Source: Siphlonurus alternatus
Lineage: Eukaryota > Arthropoda > Insecta > Ephemeroptera > Siphlonuridae
Direction: 5' to 3'
DNA length: 64,000 nucleotides
Assembly (NCBI GenBank): GCA_949825025.1
Contig: OX463784.1
Coordinates: forward strand, 1,451,168 to 1,515,167
The notes beneath the pieces were generated by a model. That model was not told the DNA's origin, made no database searches, and saw only the letters and a program-made list of their open reading frames with translations. A program made the translations under genes and the position numbers. Of the stretch, positions 30,226 to 46,036 are shown piece by piece; the stretch's first letter is position 1, and every line of letters starts with the position of its first letter.

Positions 30226-33200
30226 TACGTTAATTACGGTCAATTAAAGTAGTCTATGACACTAAGGATATCCATATTATACCTCATAAAATTATGAAGG
30301 TTGGAAATGGAACCTACTAGTGGTAACAAAAGTACCTAGATATAAATTTTATTGCAACCTCCGTCAAATTTTAATTACACTTAAAACAATTAAAAAATGC
30401 GGCTTGGATTTCAAGTCAATATTTTTGCACCTCTATATTATGCAAACATTGTAACGTCTATCTGAAAATTCACATTCGTCAAGTCCTTTACATTCTTCTG
30501 TTCAATTCATCCTGAGAAAAATTTTGGTTTAAGGTGGAATTATATGTGGTTACTAATGTATCTACAAATAATATCAACTGAATGCTCACATGTTGAATAT
30601 ATTTGAATTAGAGCTCTATAGATAACAAAGGTATTTGCCAATTTCAATTTTGCATTTTTTCACGATAAATAATTTAAAAGGGTCATTTGACCCTCAAGGA
30701 TTGAAGGGTCGCAAATTTAAGGGTCATGATTAGATCCGACATAAATTATACCAAACATAAATATAGGATTTAAAATGGTTAGGACTAAACTACTAGTGGT
30801 TACAAAAGTACCTAGAAATAAATTTTATTGCAACCTCCGTCAAATTTTAATTACACTTAAAACAATTAAAAAATGCGGCTTGGATTTCAAGTCAATATTT
30901 TTGCTCCTCGATTTTATGCAAACATTGTAACGTCTATAAGAAAATTAACATTCCTTAAGTCCATTACATTCTTCTGTTCAATTTATCCTCTGAGAAAAAA
31001 TTTTGCTTTAAGGTGGAACTATATGTGGTTACTAATGTATCCAGAAATAATATCAACTGAATGCTCACATGTAATATATATTTTGCATAGATTAAAAAAA
31101 ATTGAATGGATGACATCATTGCACAGATGAATTAAGTACGGTCAATTAAAGTAGCCTAAGACACTAAGGATATCCATATTATACCTCATTAAATAATTAA
31201 GGTTGGAGATGGAACCTACTAGTGGTTACATAAGTACCTAGAAATTAATTTTATTGCAACCTCCGTCAAATTTTAATTACACTTAAAACAATTAAAAATT
31301 GCGGCTTGGATTTCAAGTCAATATTTTTGCACCTCGACATTATGCAGACATTGTAACGTCTATATGAAAATTCACATTCGTCAAGTCCTTTACATTCTTC
31401 TGTTCAATTCATCCTGAGAAAAATTTTGGTTTAAGGTGGAACTATATGTGGTTACTAATGTATCTACAAAAAATATCAACTGAACGCTCACATGTTAAAT
31501 ATTTTTGAATTAGAGCTCTATAGATAACAAAGGTATTTGCCAATATCAATTTTGCATTTTTTCACGATAAATAATTTAAAAGGGTCATTTGACCCTCAAG
31601 GATTGAAGGGTCGAATATTTAAGGGTCATTATTAGATCCGCCATCAATTATACCAAACATAAAAATAGGATTTAAAATGGAACCTACTAGTGGTTACAAA
31701 AGTACCTAGAAATAAATTTTATTGCAACCTCCGTCAAATTTTAATTACACTTAAAAATAAAATGCGGCTTGGATATCAAGTCAATATTTTTGCACCTCGA
31801 TATTATGCAAATATTGTAACGTCTATATAAAATTCACATTTCATTCTCAAGTCCTTTACATTCTTCTGTTCAATTTATCCTCTGAGAAAAAATTTTGGTT
31901 TAAAGTGGAACTATATGTGGTTACTAATGTATCCAGAAATAATACAGATGAAATAAGTACGGTTAATTAAAGTAGCCTAAGACACTAAGGATATCCATAT
32001 TATACCTCATTAAATAATAAAGGTTGGAAATGGAACCTACTAGTGGTTACATAAGTACCTAGAAATTAATTTTATTGCAACCTCCGTCAAATTTTAATTA
32101 CACTTAAAACAATTAAAAAATGCGGCTTGGATTTCAAGTCAATATTTTTGCACCTCGATATTATGCAAACATTGTAACGTCTATAAGAAAATTAACATTC
32201 CTCAAGTCCTTTACATTCTTCTGTTCAATTTATCCTCTGAGAAAAAAAAATTTTGGTTTAATGTGGAACTATATGTGGTTACTAATGTATCCAGAAATAA
32301 TATCAACTGAATGCTCACATGTAATATATATTTTGCATAGATTAAAAAAAATTGAATGGATGACATCATTGCACAGATGAATTAAGTACGGTCAATTAAA
32401 GTAGCCTAAGACACTAAGGATATCCATATTATACCTCATTAAATAATGAAGGTTGGAAATGGAACCTACTAGTGGTTACATAAGTACCTAGAAATTAATT
32501 TTATTGCAACCTCCGTCAAATTTTAATTACACTTAAAACAATTAGAAAATGCGGCTTGGATTTCAAGTCAATATTTTTGCATCTCGATATTATGCAAACA
32601 TTGTAACGTCTATAAGAAAATTAACATTCCTCAAGTCCTTTTACATTCTTCTGTTCAATTTATCCTCTGAGAAAAAATTTTGGTTTAAGGTGGAACTATA
32701 TGTGGTTACTAATGTATCCAGAAATAATATCAACTGAATGCTCACATGTTATATATATTTTGCATAGATTAAAAAAAAGTGAATGGATGACATCATTGCA
32801 CAGATGAATTAAGTACGGTCAATTAAAGTAGCCTAAGACACTAAGGATATCCATATTATACCTCATTAAATAATAAAGGTTGGAAATGGAACCTACTAGT
32901 GGTTACATAAGTACCTAGAAATTAATTTTATTGTAACCTCCGTCAAATTTTAATTACACTTAAAACAATTAAAAAATGCGGCTTGGATTTCAAGTCAATA
33001 TTTTTGCATCTCGATATTATGCAAACATTGTAACGTCTATAAGAAAATTAACATTCCTCAAGTCCTTTTACATTCTTCTGTTCAATTTATCCTCTGAGAA
33101 AAAATTTTGGTTTAAGGTGGAACTATATGTGGTTACTAATGTATCCAGAAATAATATCAACTGAATGCTCACATGTTATATATATTTTGCATAGATTAAA

Positions 33201-36200
33201 AAAAAATGAATGGATGACATCATTGCACAGATGAATAAGGTACGGTCAATTAAAGTAGCCTAAGACACTAAGGATATCCATATTATACCTCATTAAATAA
33301 TGAAGGTTGGAAATGGAACCTACTAGTGGTTACATAAGTAAGTAGAAATTAATTTTATTGTAACCTCCGTCAAATTTTAATTACACTTAAAACAATTAAA
33401 AAATGCGGCTTGGATTTCAAGTCAATATTTTTGCATCTCGATATTATGCAAACATTGTAACGTCTATAAGAAAATTAACATTCCTCAAGTCCTTTTACAT
33501 TCTTCTGTTCAAATTATCCTCTGAGAAAAAATTTTGGTTTAAGGTGGAACTATATGTGGTTACTAATGTATCTACAAAAAATATCAACTGAATGCTCACA
33601 TGTTAAATATTTTTGAATTAGAGCTCTACAGATTACAAAGGTATTTGCCAATTTCAATTTTGCATTTTTTCACGATAAATAATGTAAAAGAGTCATTTGA
33701 CCCTCAAGGATTAAAGGGTCGCAAATTCAAGGGTCATGATTAGATCCGACATCAATTATACCAAACATAAAAATAGGATTTAAAATGGAACCTACTAGTG
33801 GTTACAAAAGTACCTAGAAATAAATTTTATTGCAATACTAGTGGATACATAAGTACCTAGAAATTAATTTTATTGCAACCTCCGTCAAATTTTAATTACA
33901 CTTAAAACAATTAAAAAATGCGGCTTGGATTTCAAGTCAATATTTTTGCACCTCGATATTATGCAAACATTGTAACGTCTATAAGAAAATTAACATTCCT
34001 CAAGTCCTTTACATTCTTCTGTTCAATTTATCCTCTGAGAAAAAAAATTTTGGTTTAATGTGGAACTATATGTGGTTACTAATGTATCCAGAAAAAATAT
34101 CAACTGAATGCTCACATGTTAAATATTTTTGAATTAGAGCTCTATAGATAACAAAGGTATTTGCCAATTTCAATTTTGCATTTTTTCACGATAAATAATT
34201 TAAAAGGGTCATTTGACCCTCAAGGATTAAAGGGTCGCAAATTTAAGGGTCATGATTAGATCCGACATCAATTATACCAAACATAAAAATAGGATTTAAA
34301 ATGGAACCTACCAGTGGTTACAAAAGTAGCTAGAAATAAATTTTATTGCAACCTCCGTCAAATTTTAATTACACTTAAAACAATTAAAAAATGCGGCTTA
34401 AATTTCAAGTCAATATTTTTGCACCTCGATATTATGCAAATATTGTAACGTCTATATGAAAATTCACATTTCATTCTCAAGTCCTTTACATTCTTCTGTT
34501 CAATTTATCCTCTGAGAAAAAATTTTGGTTTAAAGTGGAACTATATGTGGTTACTAATGTATCCAGAAATAATACAGATGAAATAAGTACGGTCAATTAA
34601 AGTAGCCTAAGACACTAAGGATATCCATATTATACCTCATTAAATAATAAAGGTTGGAAATGGAACCTACTAGTGGTTACATAAGTACCTAGAAATTAAT
34701 TTTATTGCAACCTCCGTCAAATTTTAATTATACTTAAAACAATTAAAAAATGCGGCTTGGATTTCAAGTCAATATTTTTGCACCTCGATATTATGCAAAT
34801 ATTGTAACGTCTATATGAAAATTCACATTTCATTCTCAAGTCCTTTACATTCTTCTGTTCAATTTATCCTCTGAGAAAAAAATTTTGGTTTAAAGTGGAA
34901 CTATATGTGGTTACTAATGTATCCAGAAATAATACAGATGAAATAAGTACGGTCAATTAAAGTAGCCTAAGACACTAAGGATATCCATATTATACCTCAT
35001 TAAATAATAAAGGTTGGAAATGGAACCTACTAGTGGTTACATAAGTACCTAGAAATTAATTTTATTGCAACCTCCGTCAAATTTAAATTACACTTAAAAC
35101 AATTAAAAAATGCGGCTTGGATTTCAAGTCAATATTTTTGCACCTCGATATTATGCAAATATTGTAACGTCTATATGAAAATTCACATTTCATTCTCAAG
35201 TCCTTTACATTCTTCTGTTCAATTTATCCTCTGAGAAAAAATTTTGGTTTAAGGTGGAACTATATGTGGTTACTAATGTATCCAGAAATAATATCAACTG
35301 AATGCTCACATGTTATATATATTTTGCATAGATTAAAAAAAATTGAATAAATGACATCATTGCACAGATGAATTAAGTACGGTCAATTAAAGTAGCCTAA
35401 GACACTAAGGATTTCCATATTATACCTCATTAAATAATGAAGGTTGGAAATGGAACCTACTAGTGGTTACATAAGTACCTAGAAATAAATTTTATTGCAT
35501 CCTCCGTCAAATTTTAATTACACTTAAAACAATTAAAAAATGCGGCTTGGATTTCAAGTCAATATTTTTGCACCTCGATATTATGCAGACATTGTAACGT
35601 CTATATGAAAATTCACATTCGTCAAGTCCTTTACATTCTTCTGTTCAATTCATCCCTAGAAAAATTTTGGTTAAAGGCGGAACTATATGTGGTTACTAAT
35701 GTATCTACAAAAAATATCAACTGTATGCTCACATGTTAAATATTTTTGAATTAGAGCTCTATAGATAACAAAGGTATTTGCCAATTTCAATTTTGCATTT
35801 TTTCACGATAAATAATGTAAAAGGGTCATTTGACCCTCAAGGATTAAAGGGTCGCAAATTCAAGGGTCATGATTAGATCCGACATCAATTATACCAAACA
35901 TAAAAATAGGATTTAAAATGGAACCTACTAGTGGTTACAAAAGTACCTAGAAATAAATTTTATTGCAACCTCCGTCAAATTTTAATTACACTTAAAAAAT
36001 AAAATGCGGCTTGGATTTCAAGTCAATATTTTTGCACCTCGAAATTATGCAAACATTGTAACGTCTATATGAAAATTCACATTCCTTAAGTCCTTTGCAT
36101 TCTTCTGTTCAATTTATCCTCTGAGAAAAATTTTGGTTTAAGGTGGAATTATATGTGGTTACTAATGTATCCAGAAATAATATCAACTGAATGCTCACAT

Positions 36201-39200
36201 GTTATATATATTTTGCATAGATTAAAAAAAAATTGAATGGATGACATCATTGCACAGATGAATTAATTACGGTCAATTAAAGTAGTCTAAGACACCAAGG
36301 ATATCCATATTATACCTCATTAAATAATGAAGGTTGGGATTAGAACATACTAGTGGTTACATAAGTACCTAGAAATAAATTTTATTGCAACCTACGTCAA
36401 ATTTTAATTACACTTAAAACAATTAAAAAATGCGGCTTAAATTTCAAGTCAATATTTTTGCATCTCGAAATTATGCAAACATTGTAACGTCTATCTGAAA
36501 ATTCACATTCCTCAAGTCCTTTACATTCTTCTGTTCAATTCATCCTAAGAAAAATTTTGGTTTAAGGTGGAACTATATGTGGTTACTAATGTATCCAGAA
36601 ATAATATCAACTGAATGCTCACATGTTAAATATATTTGAATTAGAGCTCTATAGATAACAAAGGTATTTGTCAATTTCAATTTTGCATTTTTTCACGATA
36701 AATAATTTAAAAGGATCATTTGACCCTCAAGGATTAAAGGGTCGCAAATTTAAGGGTCATGATTAGATCCGACATAAATTATACCAAACATAAAAATAGG
36801 ATTTAAAATGGTTAGGACTAAACTACTAGTGGTTACAAAAGTACCTAGAAATAAATTTTATTGCAACCTCCGTCAATTTTTAATTACACTTAAAACAATT
36901 AAAAAATGCGGCTTGGATTTCAAGTCAATACTTTTGCACCTCGAAATTATGCAAACATTGTAACGTCTATCTGAAAATTCACATTCCTCAAGTCCTTTAC
37001 ATTCTTCTGTTCAATTCATCCTAAGAAAAATTTTGGTTTAAGGTGGAACTATATGTGGTTACTAATGTATCTACAAAAAATATCAACTGAATGCTCACAT
37101 CTTAAATATTTTTGAATTAGAGCTCTATAGATAACAAAGGTATTTGCCAATTTCAATTTTGCATTTTTTCACGATAAATAATTTAAAAGGGTCATTTGAC
37201 CCTCAAGGATTAAAGGGTCGCAAATTTAAGGGTCATGATTAGATCCGACATCAATTATACCAAACATAAAAATAGGATTTAAAATGGAACCTACCAGTGG
37301 TTACAAAAGTAGCTAGAAATAAATTTTATTGCAACCTCCGTCAAATTTTAATTACACTTAAAACAATTAAAAAATGCGGCTTAAATTTCAAGTCAATATT
37401 TTTGCACCTCGAAATTATGCAAACATTGTAACGTCTATCTGAAAATTCACATTCCTCAAGTCCTTTACATTCTTCTGTTCAATTCATCCTAAGAAAAATT
37501 TTGGTTTAAGGTGGAACTATATGTGGTTACTAATGTATCTACAAAAAATATCAACTGAATGCTCACATGTTAAATAATTTTGAATTAGAGCTCTATAGAT
37601 AACAAAGGTATTTGCCAATTTACATTTTGCATTTTTTCACGATAAATAATTTAAAAGGGTCATTTGACCCTCAAGGATTAAACGGTCGCAAATTTAAGGG
37701 TCATGATTAGATCCGACATCAATTATACGAAACATAAAAATAGGATTTAAAATGGAACCTACCTGTGGTTACAAAAGTAGCTAGAAATAAATTTTATTGC
37801 AACCTCCGTCAAATTTTAATTACACTTAAAAAATAAAATGCGGCTTGGATCTCATGTCAATATTTTTGCACCTCGAAATTATGCAAACATTGTAACGTCT
37901 ATATGAAAATTCACATTCCTTAAGTCCTTTCCATTCTTCTGTTCAATTTATCCTCTGAGAAAAAATTTTGGTTTAAGGTGGAATTATATGTGGTTACTAA
38001 TGTATCCAGAAATAATGTCAACTGAATGCTCACATGTTATATATATTTTGCATAGATTAAAAAAAAATTGAATGGATGACATCATTGCACACAGATGAAT
38101 TAATTACGGTCAATTATAGTAGTCTAAGACACTAAGGATATCCATATTATACCTCATTAAATAATGAAGGTTGGGATTAGAACATACTAGTGGTTACATA
38201 AGTACCTAGAAATAAATTTTATTGCAACCTCCGTCAAATTTTAATTACACTTAAAACAATTAAAAAATGCGGCTTAAATTTCAAGTCAATATTTTTGCAC
38301 CTCGAAATTATGCAAACATTGTAACGTCTATCTGAAAATTCACATTCCTCAAGTCCTTTACATTCTTCAATTCAATTCATCCTAAGAAAAATTTTGGTTT
38401 AAGGTGGAACTATATGTGGTTACTAATGTATCCAGAAATAATATCAACTGAATGCTCACATGTTAAATATATTTGAATTAGAGCTCTATAGATAACAAAG
38501 GTATTTGTCAATTTCAATTTTGCATTTTTTCACGATAAATAATTTAAAAGGGTCATTTGACCCTCAAGGATTAAAGGGTCGCAAATTTAAGGGTCATGAT
38601 TAGATCCGACATCAATTATACGAAACATAAAAATAGGATTTAAAATGGAACCTACCTGTGGTTACAAAAGTAGCTAGAAATAAATTTTATTGCAACCTCC
38701 GTCAAATTTTAATTACACTTAAAATATAAAATGCGGCTTGGATTTCAAGTCAATATTTTTGCACCTCGAAATTATGCAAACATTGTAACGTCTATATGAA
38801 AATTCACATTCCTTAAGTCCTTTCCATTCTTCTGTTCAATTTATCCTCTGAGAAAAAATTTTGGTTTAAGGTGGAACTATATGTGGTTACTAATGTATCT
38901 ACAAAAAATATCAACTGAATGCTCACATGTTAAATATTTTTGAATTAGAGCTCTATAGATAACAAAGGTATTTGCCAATTTCAATTTTGCATTTTTTCAC
39001 GATAAATAATTTAAAAGGGTCATTTGACCCTCAAGGATTAAAGGGTCGCAAATTTAAGGGTCATGATTAGATCCGACATCAATTATACCAAACATAAAAA
39101 TAGGATTTAAAATGGAACCTACCAGTGGTTACAAAAGTAGCTAGAAATAAATTTTATTGCAACCTCCGTCAAATTTTAATTACACTTAAAACAATTAAAA

Positions 39201-39561
39201 AATGCGGCTTAAATTTCAAGTCAATATTTTTGCACCTCGAAATTATGCAAACATTGTAACGTCTATCTGAAAATTCACATTCCTTAAGTCCTTTCCATTC
39301 TTCTGTTCAATTTATCCTCTGAGAAAAAATTTTGGTTTAAGGTGGAATTATATGTGGTTACTAATGTATCCAGAAATAATGTCAACTGAATGCTCACATG
39401 TTATATATATTTTGCATAGATTAAAAAAAATTGAATGGATGACAACATTGCACAGATGAATTAATTACGGTCAATTATAGTAGTCTAAGACACTAAGGAT
39501 ATCCATATTATACCTCATTAAATAATGAAGGTTGGGATTAGAACATACTAGTGGTTACATA

Positions 39562-39802
39562 CACTCTTAAAAAAATTTGGCTTAATTTTGACATCTTATA
39601 ATCAGTATATTTTTAACGCCTTAAATCTTGATTTTTCAGGTGTTTCGTAGTCAATATTCAGTAGTCAGCATATACTGTCAGTATATAGCTTATACTGACT
39701 ACTGAAAATGCGCAACGAAACACCTGTAAAAAGCATGATTTAAGGCGTTAAAAATGCACTGATTATAAGATGTCAAAATTCAGCCAAATTTTTTTAAGAG
39801 TG
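39562..39802. mobile_element. 241-bp TA-flanked palindromic MITE, copy 1
   Basis: The ends CACTCTTAAAAAAATTTGG and CCAAATTTTTTTAAGAGTG are exact inverses. Most of the element folds back, with ACGCCTTAAATC, GGTGTTTCG, TCAGTAGTCAG and mirrors. Comparison with uninterrupted monomers (GGTTACATAAGTACC) shows insertion at TA with TA duplicated, as in Tc1/mariner-type MITEs. In this copy the second TA reads TT. Confidence 0.9.
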
Positions 39803-40695
39803 TTAGTACCTAGAAATAAATTTTATTGCAACCTCCGTCAAATTTTAATTACACTTAAAACAATTAAAAAATGCGGCTTGGATATCAAGTGAATATTTTT
39901 GCACCTCGATATTATGCAGACATTGTAACGTCTATATGAAAATTCACATTCGTCAAGTCCTTTACATTCTTCTGTTCAATTCATCCTGAGAAAAATTTTG
40001 GTTTAAGGTGGAACTATATGTGGTTACTAATGTATCTACAAAAAATATCAACTGAATGCTCACATGTTAAATATTTTTGAATTAGAGCTCTATAGATAAC
40101 AAAGGTATTTGTCAATTTCAATTTTGCATTTTTTCACGATAAATAATTTAAAAGGGTCATTTGACCCTCAAGGATTAAAGGGTCGCAAATTTAAGGGTCA
40201 TGATTAGATCCGACATCAATTATACGAAACATAAAAATAGGATTTAAAATGGAACCTACCTGTGGTTACAAAAGTAGCTAGAAATAAATTTAATTGCAAC
40301 CTCCGTCAAATTTTAATTACACTTAAAAAATAAAATGCGGCTTGGATTTCAAGTCAATATTTTTGCACCTCGAAATTATGCAAACATTGTAACGTCTATA
40401 TGAAAATTCACATTCCTTAAGTCCTTTCCATTCTTCTGTTCAATTTATCCTCTGAGAAAAAATTTTGGTTTAAGGTGGAATTATATGTGGTTACTAATGT
40501 ATCCAGAAATAATGTCAACTGAATGCTCACATGTTATATATATTTTGCATAGATTAAAAAAAAATTGAATGGATGACAACATTGCACAGATGAATTAATT
40601 ACGGTCAATTATAGTAGTCTAAGACACTAAGGATATCCATATTATACCTCATTAAATAATGAAGGTTGGAAATGGAACCTACTAGTGGTTACATA

Positions 40696-40936
40696 CACTC
40701 TTAAAAAAATTTGGCTTAATTTTGACATCTTATAATCAGTATATTTTTAACGCCTTAAATCTTGATTTTTCAGGTGTTTCGTAGTCAATATTCAGTAGTC
40801 AGCATATACTGTCAGTATATAGCTTATACTGACTACTGAAAATGCGCAACGAAACACCTGAAAAAAGCATGATTTAAGGCGTTAAAAATGCACTGATTAT
40901 AAGATGTCAAAATTCAGCCAAATTTTTTTAAGAGTG
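40696..40936. mobile_element. 241-bp TA-flanked palindromic MITE, copy 2
   Basis: Same sequence and same monomer position as copy 1, with the TA duplication intact on both sides (ACATA/CACTC…GAGTG/TAAGT). It is the second member of the first pair. Confidence 0.9.
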
Positions 40937-43900
40937 TAAGTACCTAGAAATAAATTTTATTGCAACCTCCGTCAAATTTTAATTACACTTAAAACAATTA
41001 AAAAATGCGGCTTGGATATCAAGTGAATATTTTTGCACCTCGATATTATGCAGACATTGTAACGTCTATATGAAAATTCACATTCGTCAAGTCCTTTACA
41101 TTCTTCTGTTCAATTCATCCTGAGAAAAATTTTGGTTTAAGGTGGAACTATATGTGGTTACTAATGTATCTACAAAAAATATCAACTGAATGCTGACATG
41201 TTAAATATTTTTGAATTAGAGCTCTATAGATAACAAAGGTATTTGCGAATTTCAATTTTGCATTTTTTCACGATAAATAATTTAAAAGGGTCATTTGACC
41301 CTCAAGGATTAAAGGGTCGCAAATTTAAGGGTCATGATTAGATCCGACATCAATTATACCAAACATAAAAATAGGATTTAAAATGGAACCTACCAGTGGT
41401 TACAAAAGTAGCTAGAAATAAATTTTATTGCAACCTCCGTCAAATTTTAATTACACTTAAAACAATTAAAAATTGCGGCTTAAAATTCAAGTCAATATTT
41501 TTGCACCTCGAAATTATGCAAACATTGTAACGTCTATCTGAAAATTCACATTCCTCAAGTCCTTTACATTCTTCAATTCAATTCATCCTAAGAAAAATTT
41601 TGGTTTAAGGTGGAACTATGTGTGGTTACTAATGTATCCAGAAATATTATCAACTGAATGCTCACATGTTAAATATATTTGAATTAGAGCTCTATAGATA
41701 ACAAAGGTATTTGTCAATTTCAATTTTGCATTTTTTCACGATAAATAATTTAAAAGGATCATTTGACCCTCAAGGAATAAAGGGTCGCAAATTTAAGGGT
41801 CATGATTAGATCCGACATAAATTATACCAAACATAAAAATAGGATTTAAAATGGTTAGGACTAAACTACTAGTGGTTACAAAAGTACCTAGAAATAAATT
41901 TTATTGCAACCTCCGTCAATTTTTAATTACACTTAAAACAATTAAAAAATGCGGCTTGGATTTCAAGTCAATACTTTTGCACCTCGAAATTATGCAAACA
42001 TTGTAACGTCTATCTGAAAATTCACATTCCTCAAGTCCTTTACATTCTTCTGTTCAATTCATCCTAAGAAAAATTTTGGTTTAAGGTGGAACTATATGTG
42101 GTTACTAATGTATCTACAAAAAATATCAACTGAATGCTCACATGTTAAATATTTTTGAATTAGAGCTCTATAGATAACAAAGGTATTTGCCAATTTCAAT
42201 TTTGCATTTTTTCACGATAAATAATTTAAAAGGGTCATTTGACCCTCAAGGATTGAAGGGTCGCAAATTTAAGGGTCATTATTAGATCCGCCATCAATTA
42301 TACCAAACATAAAAATAGGATTTAAAATGGAACCTACTAGTGGTTACAAAAGTACCTAGAAATAAATCTTAATGCAACCTCCGTCAAATTTTATTTACAC
42401 TTAAAAAATAAAATGCGGCTTGGATTTCAATTCAATATTTTTGCACCTCGATATTATGCAAATATTGTAACGTCTATATGAAAATTCACATTTCATTCTC
42501 AAGTCCTTTACATTAATTCTTCTGTTCAATTTATCCTCTGAGAAAAAATTTTGGTTTAAGGTTGAACTATATGTGGTTACTAATGTATCCAGAAAAAATA
42601 TAAACTGAATGCTCACATGTTATATATATTTTGCATAGATTAAAAAAAAATTGAATGGATGACATCATTGCACAGATGAATTAATTACGGTCAATTATAG
42701 TAGTCTAAGACACTAAGGATATCCATATTATACCTCATTAAATAATAAAGGTTGGGATTAGAACATACTAGTGGTTACATAAGTACCTAGAAATAAATTT
42801 TATTGCAACCTCCGTCAAATTTTAATTACACTTAAAACAATTAAAAAATGCGGCTTGGATTTCAAGTGAATATTTTTGCACCTCGATATTATGCAGACAT
42901 TGTAACGTCTATATGAAAATTCACATTCGTCAAGTCCTTTACATTCTTCTGTTCAATTCATCCTGAGAAAAATTTTGGTTTAAGGTGGAACTATATGTGG
43001 TTACTAATGTATCTACAAAAAATATCAACTGAATGCTCACATGTTAAATATTTTTGAATTAGAGCTCTATAGATAACAAAGGTATTTGTCAATTTCAATT
43101 TTGCATTTTTTCACGATAAATAATTTAAAAGGGTCATTTGACCCTCAAGGATTAAAGGGTCGCAAATTTAAGGGTCATGATTAGATCCGACATCAATTAT
43201 ACGAAACATAAAAATAGGATTTAAAATGGAACCTACCTGTGGTTACAAAAGTAGCTAGAAATAAATTTTATTGCAACCTCCGTCAAATTTTAATTACACT
43301 TAAAATATAAAATGCGGCTTGGATTTCAAGTCAATATTTTTGCACCTCGAAATTATGCAAACATTGTAACGTCTATATGAAAATTCACATTCCTTAAGTC
43401 CTTTCCATTCTTCTGTTCAATTTATCCTCTGAGAAAAAATTTTGGTTTAAGGTGGAACTATATGTGGTTACTAATGTATCTACAAAAAATATCAACTGAA
43501 TGCTCACATGTTAAATATTTTTGAATTAGAGCTCTATAGATAACAAAGGTATTTGCCAATTTCAATTTTGCATTTTTTCACGATAAATAATTTAAAAGGG
43601 TCATTTGACCCTCAAGGATTAAAGGGTCGCAAATTTAAGGGTCATGATTAGATCCGACATCAATTATACCAAACATAAAAATAGGATTTAAAATGGAACC
43701 TACCAGTGGTTACAAAAGTAGCTAGAAATAAATTTTATTGCAACCTCCGTCAAATTTTAATTACACTTAAAACAATTAAAAAATGCGGCTTAAATTTCAA
43801 GTCAATATTTTTGCACCTCGAAATTATGCAAACATTGTAACGTCTATCTGAAAATTCACATTCCTCAAGTCCTTTACATTCTTCAATTCAATTCATCCTA

Positions 43901-44607
43901 AGAAAAATTTTGGTTTAAGGTGGAACTATATGTGGTTACTAATGTATCCAGAAATATTATCAACTGAATGCTCACATGTTAAATATATTTGAATTAGAGC
44001 TCTATAGATAACAAAGGTATTTGTCAATTTCAATTTTGCATTTTTTCACGATAAATAATTTAAAAGGGTCATTTGACCCTCAAGGATTAAAGGGTCGCAA
44101 ATTTAAGGGTCATGATTAGATCCGACATCAATTATACGAAACATAAAAATAGGATTTAAAATGGAACCTACCTGTGGTTACAAAAGTAGCTAGAAATAAA
44201 TTTTATTGCAACCTCCGTCAAATTTTAATTACACTTAAAAAATAAAATGCGGCTTGGATTTCAAGTCAATATTTTTGCACCTCGAAATTATGCAAACATT
44301 GTAACGTCTATATGAAAATTCACATTCCTTAAGTCCTTTCCATTCTTCTGTTCAATTTATCCTCTGAGAAAAAATTTTGGTTTAAGGTGGAATTATATGT
44401 GGTTACTAATGTATCCAGAAATAATGTCAACTGAATGCTCACATGTTATATATATTTTGCATAGATTAAAAAAAAATTGAATGGATGACAACATTGCACA
44501 GATGAATTAATTACGGTCAATTATAGTAGTCTAAGACACTAAGGATATCCATATTATACCTCATTAAATAATGAAGGTTGGCATTAGAACATACTAGTGG
44601 TTACATA

Positions 44608-44848
44608 CACTCTTAAAAAAATTTGGCTTAATTTTGACATCTTATAATCAGTATATTTTTAACGCCTTAAATCTTGATTTTTCAGGTGTTTCGTAGTCAA
44701 TATTCAGTAGTCAGCATATACTGTCAGTATATAGCTTATACTGACTACTGAAAATGCGCAACGAAACACCTGAAAAAAGCATGATTTAAGGCGTTAAAAA
44801 TGCACTGATTATAAGATGTCAAAATTCAGCCAAATTTTTTTAAGAGTG
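44608..44848. mobile_element. 241-bp TA-flanked palindromic MITE, copy 3
   Basis: First member of the second pair. It has the TT-for-TA variant at its right edge, shared with copies 1 and 5. Confidence 0.9.
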
Positions 44849-45597
44849 TTAGTACCTAGAAATAAATTTTATTGCAACCTCCGTCAAATTTTAATTACAC
44901 TTAAAACAATTAAAAAATGCGGCTTGGATATCAAGTGAATATTTTTGCACCTCGATATTATGCAGACATTGTAACGTCTATATTTTTTTTTTTTTTTTTT
45001 TTATTACATTCATAATTTTACAGATATTGTCCAGCAGAGATTAAATTAATAATCTCATCTGCCGGTGCAAGATTTCACAATAATGTTTTTCTTCAAGAGT
45101 AAACAAATGTTATTAAACTGAATAGCAAAATAAAAATTTCCACAAAACACAATGACAAAAGAACTTTAATTAAACAATATTTTGAATCTTTGTCTTAATG
45201 TGAAACAAAAACAAAATTCTTTTTTATATTTTGTATTTAAAAAAAGAAAATATTAAACAATCATTTTTAGATATTTTATCATGAAAATCAATGAAAATTA
45301 AAAATTTATTTACATAAAATAATTATCATCCCTAAGGTTCTATTACATTGTAACATAAAAATATATACATAAAAAAAATTGATCAGAAAATATTCATATA
45401 CACTTTGTTGTCCATTTTCTGCAACAAAAAAAAACAGAATTTTGTAATTTACATACACAACCTCTTCCTACATAACCATTTAATCTCTATTTTCTATAAT
45501 ATGATTTTAAATTTAATTTTTTTAATATAATCTCCAAATAAACACTTTTATAAACTTTAATAAGAGTCAAAATTTTTATCTTTTTTTATATAAGTTA

Positions 45598-45601
<4 letters not shown>

Positions 45602-45660
<59 letters not shown>
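45602..45660. repeat. (TA)n microsatellite in LINE 3' UTR
   Basis: About 59 bp of TA dinucleotides inside the 3' UTR of the inserted LINE. Confidence 0.95.
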
Positions 45661-45663
<3 letters not shown>

Positions 45664-46036
45664 CAACTGACTTTCATATGGGATATTTTTCAACAAAAAA
45701 CAACATCAAACAATTCAACTATATTAAAATATTGACATTATTGACTCGTATATTAAAAACAAATTAACATGATTTGTTTATACCACAGTTACCAAATCCT
45801 GAAAAAATTTAAAGATATATGTATTAAGCTGTAATAGAAAAAATATATTAGAAATCTGTAACAAAAGATAATTGTAATAGCTGAAACAGAGTTTAAGACA
45901 TACAGTTATTATTATTTTTTATATTCTTCAATAATAATCAAATAGCAAAAAAAAAATTAAGAAAATATACTTTAATATAGTAAATATTTAATTTTATAAA
46001 TTAATAAATTTATTTATTTTAATTTTTATTTGACAT

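Noticed and set aside
30873..33591. Repeated 62-86 codon frames beginning MRLGFQVNIF in the satellite
   Set aside because: They follow the 427-bp monomer, are destroyed by single-base indels in neighbouring monomers, and use no recognisable domain.
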